Shown here: one piece after another, positions 7,298-12,697 of the stretch | Layout of the letters: the number at the start of each line of letters is the position of its first letter | Position numbering within the stretch: position 1 is the stretch's first letter | Assembly: GCA_036522155.1 (NCBI GenBank) | Contig: DATDGI010000067.1 | Coordinates: 1 to 12,697, forward strand | Source of the DNA: UBA9676 sp036522155 | GTDB taxonomy: Bacteria > Actinomycetota > Actinomycetes > Streptosporangiales > Streptosporangiaceae | Reading direction: 5' to 3' | Length of the DNA: 12,697 bases | Notes under the pieces: model-generated | What the model saw: only the letters and a program-made list of their open reading frames with translations | Database searches by the model: none | What the model was told of the DNA's origin: nothing | Made by a program: the position numbers and the translations under genes

Positions 7298-8101
7298 GTG
7301 GCCGCTGCGGAATGGCCGGGGCTGGATACCTCACGGCCGCACCCGGCCCGCGTGTATGACTACCTGCTCGGCGGGACCGACCATTTCGCCGCCGACCGGG
7401 CGGCGGGTGATCACATCATCGCGGCGCTGCCCGCCGTCCAGGACGGGGTCCGCGCTCAGCGCGCGGTGCTCGGCCGGGCGGTGCGCTACCTGGTCGCGGA
7501 GGCTGGGATCCGGCAACTGCTCGACATCGGCTCCGGGCTGCCCACGGCCGACAACGTGCACCAGATCGCCCAGCGGATCGACCCGGCCGTGCGGGTGGTC
7601 TACGTCGACAACGATCCGGTCGTCCTGGCCCACGCCCGGGCGCTGACCGCGGGCAGCCCGGTGGCCGTGGTCGCCGAGGGCGACCTGCGCGACCCCGCCG
7701 GGATCATGGCCAGCCCGCAGGTGCGGGCCCAGCTCGACTGGGCCCAGCCGGCCGGGCTGCTGCTGTGCGGCATCCTGCACTACATCCCGGACTCCGACGA
7801 TCCGGCCGGCCTGATAGCGGGCCTGGTCAGCGCCCTGCCGACGGGTAGCTATGTCTTCATCCACCACCTGCTCTACCGCCAGGACCCGGCGTCGGCCGGG
7901 CTGCAGGCGGCCATGCAGCAGGCACTCGGGCGGGTGCGGTTCCGGACCCGGGCGGAGATACTCGGCCTGTTCGGCGGGCTGGAACTGGTCGAGCCCGGCC
8001 TCGTCCCGGTACCACGGTGGCACCCCGAGCCGGGCACACCCGACGGGCCCGAGCCGCCCGTGCTCGGGCTCGCGTGCGTCGGCCTGGCCCGGAAGGGCTG
8101 A
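7298..8101 (+). CDS. SAM-dependent methyltransferase, DUF574/Methyltransf_19 family
   Basis: A 267-residue class I methyltransferase. The N-terminus LDTSRPHPARVYDYLLGGTDHFAAD (from residue 9; here split LDTSRPHPARVYDYLLGG and TDHFAAD) is the hallmark of this actinobacterial family. The SAM-binding motif I is LLDIGSGLPTADNVHQIAQ (74-92). The acidic end of strand 2 is VYVDNDP (101-107). EGDLRDP (127-133) and GILHYIPDSDD (158-168) follow as later motifs. The family is abundant in actinomycetes and its substrates are largely unknown. GTG at 7298 gives the usual short lead before LDTSRPH, but the Shine-Dalgarno sequence is weak. The gene stands alone between two divergent paralogues and has no regulator or redox partner beside it. 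Whether it acts on the neighbours' products is open. Confidence 0.92.
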   Translation: MAAAEWPGLDTSRPHPARVYDYLLGGTDHFAADRAAGDHIIAALPAVQDGVRAQRAVLGRAVRYLVAEAGIRQLLDIGSGLPTADNVHQIAQRIDPAVRVVYVDNDPVVLAHARALTAGSPVAVVAEGDLRDPAGIMASPQVRAQLDWAQPAGLLLCGILHYIPDSDDPAGLIAGLVSALPTGSYVFIHHLLYRQDPASAGLQAAMQQALGRVRFRTRAEILGLFGGLELVEPGLVPVPRWHPEPGTPDGPEPPVLGLACVGLARKG

Positions 8102-8168
8102 TGGCTCAGTCGTAGCGGGTAGGCGGTAGGCGATGCCCACCGGCCCGGACGCAGGTGACCATTGTGTT

Positions 8169-8184
8169 GACCCCTGCCGGGGTC
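8169..8184 (+). terminator. Hairpin downstream of the methyltransferase gene
   Basis: GACCCC at 8169-8174 and GGGGTC at 8179-8184 pair perfectly around a TGCC loop, and two G-T pairs can extend the stem. It lies 67 bases after the methyltransferase stop and upstream of the next promoter candidate, so it fits a terminator. The stem is short. Confidence 0.4.
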
Positions 8185-8252
8185 GGCTAGCGAATGGCGG
8201 CGGCCGTACTAACCGCCCAATCGTTACTGGCCGTGACCGGAACCGCAGAACC

Positions 8253-8281
8253 TTGTATGGGCGTTATGAGACATCTATGCT
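8253..8281 (+). promoter_or_regulatory. Promoter candidate for secreted gene B
   Basis: TTGTAT at 8253-8258 and TATGCT at 8276-8281 are 17 bases apart. Transcription would begin near 8289 and give a leader of about 167 bases. An inverted repeat ATGCT-N7-AGCAT (8277-8293) overlaps the -10 box and could be an operator. Confidence 0.4.
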
Positions 8282-8288
8282 CTGGCAA

Positions 8289-8455
8289 AGCATGAGCAAT
8301 CCCCCGCGAGCGACAGTGAGCCAGGGCCGAGGTGCGGGCACGTTGCCCGCCACCGGGGCACTGGGCGCGGCAAGCCCCGCGTCGGGTTCCTCAGCCGGTC
8401 GTGGGGATTCCGGGACGTTAGGGCGCAGCGCTGCGCCCAGTTAAGGAGAAGCATC
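8289..8455 (+). promoter_or_regulatory. Long structured 5' leader of secreted gene B
   Basis: No believable gene lies in the 354-base gap 8102-8455. Its second half can fold. GGTGCGGGCA (8331-8340) pairs with TGCCCGC-CACC (8344-8354) with one bulged C. GGGGC near 8355 can pair with GCCCC near 8374. The 18-bp palindrome at 8421-8438 then ends just before the ribosome binding site AAGGAG. I compared it from memory with the c-di-AMP, c-di-GMP and cobalamin riboswitch consensus and found no match, so the type is unknown. Confidence 0.35.
8421..8438. promoter_or_regulatory. Perfect 18-bp palindrome before the gene B ribosome binding site
   Basis: GGGCGCAGCGCTGCGCCC is a perfect palindrome. As RNA it can form a 7-bp stem with a GCGC loop, 4 bases before AAGGAG (8443-8448), which could influence ribosome access. 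As DNA it could be a dimer binding site. Which of the two applies cannot be told from the sequence. Confidence 0.6.
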
Positions 8456-10690
8456 GTGCATAGGAGAGCCGCACTCCTGTCCGTATTTTCCGCGTTGTCA
8501 CTGGCGCTCGCGGTGGTGTTCGCCTCCGGTGGAGCGGCGGCTGGCGCCGCCCAGGCAACGAGCGCCCGAGCGAGCGCCGTCCAGTCATCGACTCTTGGGC
8601 AGTCCTCGCCGACATTTGTCGGCACGGCCGCCACTGGCTGCGCCTCTGGCTGCTCGCTACTCGCCGGCCCGGTCAACACTCCGTCTACGGCCTCTCTCGC
8701 CGCAGCGAGCGCCAAACCGGCCGCCGGATCCACGAAGCTTTCGCCCGCGCCCAGAGTCATGCCCCCGCCGTCACGCCCGCTCGCCGGCCTGGCACATGGC
8801 GCCGCCGCGCGTGCGCCCGCCGCTGGTCCTGGAGTCCCCACCATCAGCTGCCCGGGCCCGGGCTGCGACTCCATCAGCTCATCGGCAGGCGGTGCCGTCG
8901 GCGTCAAGGGCCTGAACGCGGTCGACAGCGCCACGCAGAGTGGCAACGTCAATCAGCTGGACATCGAGCCCCCGGACCAGGGCCTGTGCGCCGGCAATGG
9001 ATCCGTGGTCGAGACCAACAACATCGGCGAAATTCTCGTCTTCAACACGGCCCTGCAGCGGCAATCATCGCCCATCCCGCTGGACACCATCATGGGGCTC
9101 ACGGCCAAAAACTGGAGCAGCGGCGGCGACCCCTCGTGCTACTACGACTCCAGCAACGGCGGTCACTGGTTCTTCACCGAAATCGTCTCAGCCAGCCCTG
9201 AATCCGCGAATGGCCCGTTCTCAGGGTGCTTCGTCTCGGGGCCTGGCGCCGTGGCGAACGCCTGCTACGAGGGGATAGCGGTGACCGACGGATCGAACCC
9301 GTTCGGCCCGTACCACGTCTACTACCTGCACGCCGACTACGACCCGTCCGAGCCGGGCTACCCCTACCTGCTCAATGACTTCGCCAAGATCTCGGTCACC
9401 CGGGACGCCTTCCTGCTGTTCTACGACGAGTTCCCGCTCGGGACCGTGGCCGGCCTGGGCGGCGGCTTCTTCAACGGCGCGCAAGAGTTCGCGTTCAACA
9501 AGGCGGCGCTCGAATCCGGACTCCCCGTCACTCGAGCTAATGGAAAGCCAAATCCATTCTTCACTGTGGCCCGCGAGAACATGGGCCTGCTGGCGACACC
9601 GGACGGGACCTGTACCGGCACCGCGGGCTTCGACTGCTGGGCAGCGGCGATCCCGGCCCAGCCACCGGACCCGAGCCAGTACGACAACAGCAATGGCGGT
9701 TCCGGATTCATGCTGGCCGCGCTGGACTTCCCCGGCTTTGCCGGGGTACCGACGAACGGTGACAACCGGATCGCCGTCTTCGACTGGACCGGCCTGGGCA
9801 ACTTGAACAGTCCGTTCTGCATCACGTGCGGCCGCATCCGATTCGGCGGCCAGCTATTCACCGGTGTCCAGCCTTACGTCCAGCAGGAGACACTGACTCA
9901 GTATCCGTCGGGCGTCCCTAGCGCGCAGAAGACCGGCCCGATACCGCTGGCCAACGTCAGCTCGGCGAACGCCTGCCTTAACGGAAGTACCACCCCCTGC
10001 CCCGAGGGCGGACTCGCCACCAACGGTGACTTCATGACGCAGGTCTCGCAGGCGCAGGGCCAGATCTGGGGCGGCACCAGCACCGAGATCAACCAGACAT
10101 TCTCGTCGGAAACAAACCCTGAACCGCACCAGGCCGTCGCCTACTGGGTCGTGGGCACCCGGCCGTTCGACAGATCCGGCACCTTCAGCCTCACCAGCCA
10201 GGGGTATGTCTCGGCGGCGCATGAGGACCTGACCATGCCGGCCATCGCCGCGGAAGGCCGCTCCTCCCAGGACCGCGGAAACGGCGGGGCCATTATGACC
10301 TTCACCCTGTCGGGTAACGGCGGGCCAACCGGGGCCGACGGCGGAGGCTATTACCCCAGCACCTCCTACGGCCGGCTGACCAGCACCTCGAGCGGCCTCT
10401 CCGGGTCTGTGATCAACATTGCCGACCCGGGCCAGTCGCCGCAAGACGGCTTCTCCGAATATCAGGTCGCCGAGTTCGTTACAGGTTTCCCTGTTACGCG
10501 CCCACGCTGGGGCGACTACAGCTGGGCGATCTTCGTGCCGGGGTCAGGCGGCAAGATCTACTTCGCCAATGAATACATCCAGTACCCGAACTGCACCGGG
10601 GCCGCGTTCACCCTCACGGTGGGGACCTGTAACGGAACCAGGGATGGCTTCGCGAACTGGGGAACCTCAGTTAACTGGGTCGTTCCGTAA
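8456..10690 (+). CDS. Secreted protein B, paralogue of secreted protein A
   Basis: A 744-residue exported protein. The signal peptide MHRRAALLSVFSALSLALAV is probably cleaved near residue 34 (AQA-TS). A low-complexity Ala/Ser/Pro region runs to about 145. The folded part then repeats the landmarks of protein A in the same order: EPPDQGLC (171-178), DPSCYYD (225-231), FFNGAQEFAFNKAALESG (338-355), DNRIAVF (436-442), QGYVSAAHED (582-591), MTFTLSG (614-620), QDGFSEY (663-669), RWGDYS (684-689) and ANWGT (733-737). It is longer than A because of inserted loops, some rich in cysteine (for example FCITCG at 454-459). Cys-178 and Cys-228 match the conserved pair in A. GTG at 8456 is supported by AAGGAG 7 bases upstream. 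No known catalytic motif was found; function is unknown. The gene ends at a strong hairpin. Confidence 0.85.
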   Translation: MHRRAALLSVFSALSLALAVVFASGGAAAGAAQATSARASAVQSSTLGQSSPTFVGTAATGCASGCSLLAGPVNTPSTASLAAASAKPAAGSTKLSPAPRVMPPPSRPLAGLAHGAAARAPAAGPGVPTISCPGPGCDSISSSAGGAVGVKGLNAVDSATQSGNVNQLDIEPPDQGLCAGNGSVVETNNIGEILVFNTALQRQSSPIPLDTIMGLTAKNWSSGGDPSCYYDSSNGGHWFFTEIVSASPESANGPFSGCFVSGPGAVANACYEGIAVTDGSNPFGPYHVYYLHADYDPSEPGYPYLLNDFAKISVTRDAFLLFYDEFPLGTVAGLGGGFFNGAQEFAFNKAALESGLPVTRANGKPNPFFTVARENMGLLATPDGTCTGTAGFDCWAAAIPAQPPDPSQYDNSNGGSGFMLAALDFPGFAGVPTNGDNRIAVFDWTGLGNLNSPFCITCGRIRFGGQLFTGVQPYVQQETLTQYPSGVPSAQKTGPIPLANVSSANACLNGSTTPCPEGGLATNGDFMTQVSQAQGQIWGGTSTEINQTFSSETNPEPHQAVAYWVVGTRPFDRSGTFSLTSQGYVSAAHEDLTMPAIAAEGRSSQDRGNGGAIMTFTLSGNGGPTGADGGGYYPSTSYGRLTSTSSGLSGSVINIADPGQSPQDGFSEYQVAEFVTGFPVTRPRWGDYSWAIFVPGSGGKIYFANEYIQYPNCTGAAFTLTVGTCNGTRDGFANWGTSVNWVVP

Positions 10691-10710
10691 GACAAGTCCG
10701 GTCAAGTTCT

Positions 10711-10760
10711 CCTCCGGGCTGGCCTGCTGCGCGTCGAGCGCCGGCAGGCCAGCCCGGAGG
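10711..10760 (+). terminator. Long terminator hairpin after secreted gene B
   Basis: CCTCCGGGCTGGCCTGC (10711-10727) and GCAGGCCAGCCCGGAGG (10744-10760) form a perfect 17-bp stem. The loop can add an inner GCGC/GCGC stem. It lies 20 bases after the TAA. A second hairpin (CCCGGCC 10763-10769 with GGCCGGG 10779-10785) follows, and could stop transcripts arriving from the opposing operon that ends at 10841. Confidence 0.8.
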
Positions 10761-10840
10761 GACCCGGCCAGCTCACCCGGCCGGGGTGGCCGACGCGGAA
10801 TTGCCAGGACTGGAGACGTCCCGGCCGCACCCGGTAAGGG

Positions 10841-11128
10841 CTAATCCCTGGGTTCGGGGCCGTAACCGGCCGCGGCCAGCAGCCGGCGCAGGCGGACGAC
10901 CGTCTCGGTGTCGGTGTCCTTGTGCACCGGCGGATCGAAGAAGGCGCGCTCCCCGCCTATCTTGACGGCGAGGGTGCCGTCGTGGTGCCGCTCCACCGAG
11001 CCGATGGCTTCCAGCAGCGACAGCACCGCGTGCCATTCGAGGTTGTGGCTGACCGGGTGCTGGAAGATCTGGCCCAGCGTGGTGCGGTGATGGTTGCTCA
11101 GATGCCCAGGCTCTGCGGTCGGCGGCAT
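10841..11128 (-). CDS. Small conserved-looking protein, faintly HicA-like
   Basis: A 95-residue protein, last gene of the minus-strand operon. The body reads TLGQIFQHPVSHNLEWHAVL (17-36), then SLLEAIGSV, a HHDGTLAVKIGGERAFFDPP stretch (48-67), and HKDTDTETVVRLRRLLAAAGYG. I have the impression that proteins of this pattern recur in actinobacteria as hypotheticals. The helix, a beta-hairpin with a histidine, and a last helix ending in LLAAAGY resemble the small HicA mRNA-interferase fold, but the similarity is weak and no activity is claimed. ATG at 11128 follows AAGGAA 5 bases upstream. That sequence overlaps the stop codon of the previous gene (11138), so translation is probably coupled. No antitoxin of the HicB type lies beside it. 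Confidence 0.7.
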   Translation of the reverse strand: MPPTAEPGHLSNHHRTTLGQIFQHPVSHNLEWHAVLSLLEAIGSVERHHDGTLAVKIGGERAFFDPPVHKDTDTETVVRLRRLLAAAGYGPEPRD

Positions 11129-11137
11129 CGGGGTTCC

Positions 11138-11443
11138 TTAGCTGTAGTGGGTCGGCGGGAACTGCTCCCGCTCGCCCTCGACCAGCAGCTCGTCCTTGTC
11201 GTATTCGCGGCGGATCTCCGCCCGCGCTTCCTGGTAGGCATCGCTCTGGCTGATGTCCGGCTCGGGTGGCGCGTCGGTGGCGGGCGCCACCTCGTCCGGG
11301 TCGTAGTCGTCGATCCCGGCCTCCACCCGTTCCTCCTCGGCCAGCCGGGCCAGCTGGTCGTCGTCGAGGCGTCCCGGCGTGCCGGCATGCTCACGGCGGT
11401 CGCGGTGGAAGTGCTCGGCCGGCTGGTCTGCGTCCTGCGTCAT
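11138..11443 (-). CDS. Small acidic, probably disordered protein of unknown function
   Basis: A 101-residue protein rich in Asp, Glu, Arg and Pro, with no membrane segment and no recognised domain. Its N-terminal half holds RLDDDQLARLAEEERVEAGI (25-44), which could be helical. The middle, DDYDPDEVAPATDAPPEPDI, looks unstructured. The end reads QEARAEIRREYDKDELLVEG. AGGGA at 11450-11454 provides a ribosome binding site. It lies 48 bases after the DUF1707 gene and 9 bases before the next gene, so it is likely part of the same operon. TAGACT in that 48-base gap could be the -10 box of an extra internal promoter. The protein could be a regulator or partner of the next gene product, but this is a guess. 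Confidence 0.7.
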   Translation of the reverse strand: MTQDADQPAEHFHRDRREHAGTPGRLDDDQLARLAEEERVEAGIDDYDPDEVAPATDAPPEPDISQSDAYQEARAEIRREYDKDELLVEGEREQFPPTHYS

Positions 11444-11491
11444 GACACGTCCCTGGCTGTGTGCGGGAAGGACGTGCCGAGTCTATGCCGG

Positions 11492-11920
11492 TTACCAGCG
11501 GCGGTGTGTCCGCCGCCGGAACAGGCCGAAGAGTAGGCCGGCTACCACGGTGAAGAGCCAGAACAGGAGCAGGAACTGGAAGAACCCGGCCAGCACCCAG
11601 CCGCCGCCGTGGAACAGCAGCACCGCCAGCAGGACCAGCAGGGCCACCGGCAGAATCCGGGGCCGGCGCCGGTAGACCATCCACGGCGGCCCGCCCCACT
11701 GCGGCCGCGGCGGCTGCGGTGCCTGCTGTGGCGGAATGGGCGCGGGCCCGGGGAGATCCGTCATCAGGCCGCGCAGGTCGCCGAACGTCTTGGCGTTCAG
11801 CGCCGCCGAGACCCGCTCGTCCAGCTCACTCTCGGTGAGACGGCCCTCGGCGTAGTGGTCACGCAGCCGGGCTGTCACCTGCTCCCGGTCGGCGTCGGAA
11901 ACACGAATCCGGTCGTCCAT
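11492..11920 (-). CDS. DUF1707 domain membrane protein
   Basis: A 142-residue protein. Residues about 5-57 (RVSDADREQVTARLRDHYAE, then GRLTESELDERVSAALNAKT) match the DUF1707 domain, a short helical module common at the N-terminus of actinobacterial membrane proteins. A proline-rich linker (57-80) leads to two hydrophobic segments near 88-103 and 108-134, then a basic end RRRTHRRW that should stay in the cytoplasm. The role of DUF1707 is not established; it is suspected to act in regulation or assembly at the membrane. AAGGGG lies 6 bases before the ATG, and the gene begins 17 bases after the padR stop, so the two are surely co-transcribed. Pairing of DUF1707 with PadR suggests a membrane-related response. 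Confidence 0.88.
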   Translation of the reverse strand: MDDRIRVSDADREQVTARLRDHYAEGRLTESELDERVSAALNAKTFGDLRGLMTDLPGPAPIPPQQAPQPPRPQWGGPPWMVYRRRPRILPVALLVLLAVLLFHGGGWVLAGFFQFLLLFWLFTVVAGLLFGLFRRRTHRRW

Positions 11921-11937
11921 GGCTTGCCCCTTGCCTT

Positions 11938-12666
11938 CTACTCGTCCTGCTCTTCGTCCTCTGCGCCGCTGCTATCGGCCAGCAGCTGGTACATCCGGCG
12001 GCGGGTCTGCTCCAGCAGTTCCTCGGCGGCGCGGATCTGCTCCGGGGTTCCGGCGTGCGCCATCTGCACGATGCTGCTGGCCAGCCGCGCGGCTTGGGCG
12101 AACAGCCCGGGCAGTTCCCCCGGCTCGTCATTGGTCATCGACTCCCAGGCGGCCCGGGCCATCTTCGGGTTCTCCTCGACCTGACGGCGGCCCTCCTCGG
12201 TGAGCGAGAACGTGCGCCGCCCGCTGCTGGACTCCTCGGCCTCGATCAGCCCCTCGTCGGCGAGCTGCTGCAGCGCCGGGTAGACCGCGCCCGGGCTGGG
12301 CCGCCAGGCGCCGCCGCTGCGCTCCTCGATCTCGGACATGATCTGGTAACCGTTGCGCGGGCCCTCCCGCAGCAGGGCCAGGATCGCGGCCCGGACGTCA
12401 CCCCGGCCGGCCTTCGGCCCGCGGAACGACCCGGGCGGGCCCGGCCACCAGGCCCCGGGCGGGCCACCAAAGCCACGGGCCCAGTCCGGCGGGCCCTTCG
12501 GCCGGGCGTACCCCCGCTCCCAAGGGCCGCCGCGCCAGCCGGGGCCGCGCCCGCCGGACATCCACCGGCTGGCGCCCCGGAGCTGGCCGAGGAAGCCCGT
12601 CAGGCAATGGAGGGCGTCGGTCAGCCCGGCGTCGAACTCCCCAGCTGCCGACTCTGCCGCAGACAT
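11938..12666 (-). CDS. PadR family regulator with Gly/Trp-rich N-terminal extension
   Basis: A 242-residue regulator. The winged helix lies at about 88-165: GDVRAAILALLREGPRNGYQ (89-108), PSPGAVYPALQQLADEGLIE (123-142) and the wing GRRTFSLTEEGRRQVEE (149-165). Before it comes an unusual 86-residue extension. Residues 1-30 could be helical, and 36-86 are rich in Gly, Trp, Arg and Pro (GGRGPGWRGGPWERGYARP), probably disordered. The C-terminal part (about 185-230) is helical and should dimerise; the end is acidic. It is a different PadR subgroup from the one at 355. ATG at 12666 follows GGAGG with 6-base spacing. It heads the minus-strand operon and probably represses it. Confidence 0.9.
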   Translation of the reverse strand: MSAAESAAGEFDAGLTDALHCLTGFLGQLRGASRWMSGGRGPGWRGGPWERGYARPKGPPDWARGFGGPPGAWWPGPPGSFRGPKAGRGDVRAAILALLREGPRNGYQIMSEIEERSGGAWRPSPGAVYPALQQLADEGLIEAEESSSGRRTFSLTEEGRRQVEENPKMARAAWESMTNDEPGELPGLFAQAARLASSIVQMAHAGTPEQIRAAEELLEQTRRRMYQLLADSSGAEDEEQDE

Positions 12667-12688
12667 ATCCCGCCTCCAGGAGAACCAC

Positions 12689-12697
12689 TCGCGATAC
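12689..12697 (-). promoter_or_regulatory. Possible PadR operator, cut by window edge
   Basis: TCGCGATAC at the right edge reads GTATCGCGA on the minus strand, just upstream of the padR ribosome binding site. TATCGCGA-type dyads are, as I recall, found upstream of this PadR subgroup in actinobacteria. Only part of the site is visible, and the -10/-35 region lies outside the window. Confidence 0.3.

Noticed and set aside
8118..8131. Tandem heptamer GGTAGGC x2
   Set aside because: Too short and low in complexity to mean anything; no gene boundary or structure depends on it.
8133..8444. 103-codon frame in the gap before secreted gene B
   Set aside because: No ribosome binding site, no domain, and it runs through the leader hairpins and palindrome. 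A small gene cannot be excluded but is not supported.
8289..8455. Known riboswitch (c-di-AMP, c-di-GMP or cobalamin)
   Set aside because: Conserved core sequences recalled for these classes are not present in the leader.
9730..9746. Perfect hairpin CCCCGGC-TTT-GCCGGGG
   Set aside because: It lies inside secreted gene B, encodes an in-frame segment (FPGFAGVP), and has no T-run. Probably chance in GC-rich coding sequence.

Overview
The window is GC-rich DNA, apparently from an actinomycete chromosome. It has GTG starts, overlapping ATGA/GTGA gene junctions and long GC-only terminator hairpins. The gene families also fit: Methyltransf_19 (DUF574) SAM-dependent methyltransferase, DUF1707, PadR regulators and a MacB/FtsX-type exporter. 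The genus cannot be fixed from the sequence. No mobile element, tRNA, rRNA or CRISPR was seen.

Layout. (1) 1-207 (-) is the N-terminus of a lipoprotein gene cut by the window edge. It carries a tandem octapeptide repeat. (2) 355-4222 (+) is a compact operon: PadR regulator, ABC ATPase and a large two-FtsX-domain permease, with overlapping stop/start codons. Its promoter is covered by two palindromes, so autoregulation by PadR is likely. (3) 4260-5039 (-) is a DedA/VTT-type membrane protein. (4) 5157-10690 holds two large secreted proteins, one on each strand. They are divergent paralogues of an uncharacterised family, and a DUF574 methyltransferase lies between them. Each of the two genes ends in a long perfect hairpin. 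(5) 10841-12666 (-) is a probable four-gene operon, in transcription order: a second PadR with a Gly/Trp-rich N-terminal extension, a DUF1707 membrane protein, a small acidic protein and a small basic protein with a faint HicA-like pattern.

How the genes may work together. The first operon looks like a drug- or envelope-stress-inducible exporter. The last looks like a PadR-controlled envelope or stress operon. The central pair of secreted paralogues is the least explained part and the best candidate for something undescribed. Both share an EPPDQGLC motif, a conserved cysteine pair, a GDYS motif and an ANWGT motif near the C-terminus. Gene B has a long structured leader with an 18-bp palindrome just before its ribosome binding site. 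Gene A has a tandem 24-bp repeat in its leader.
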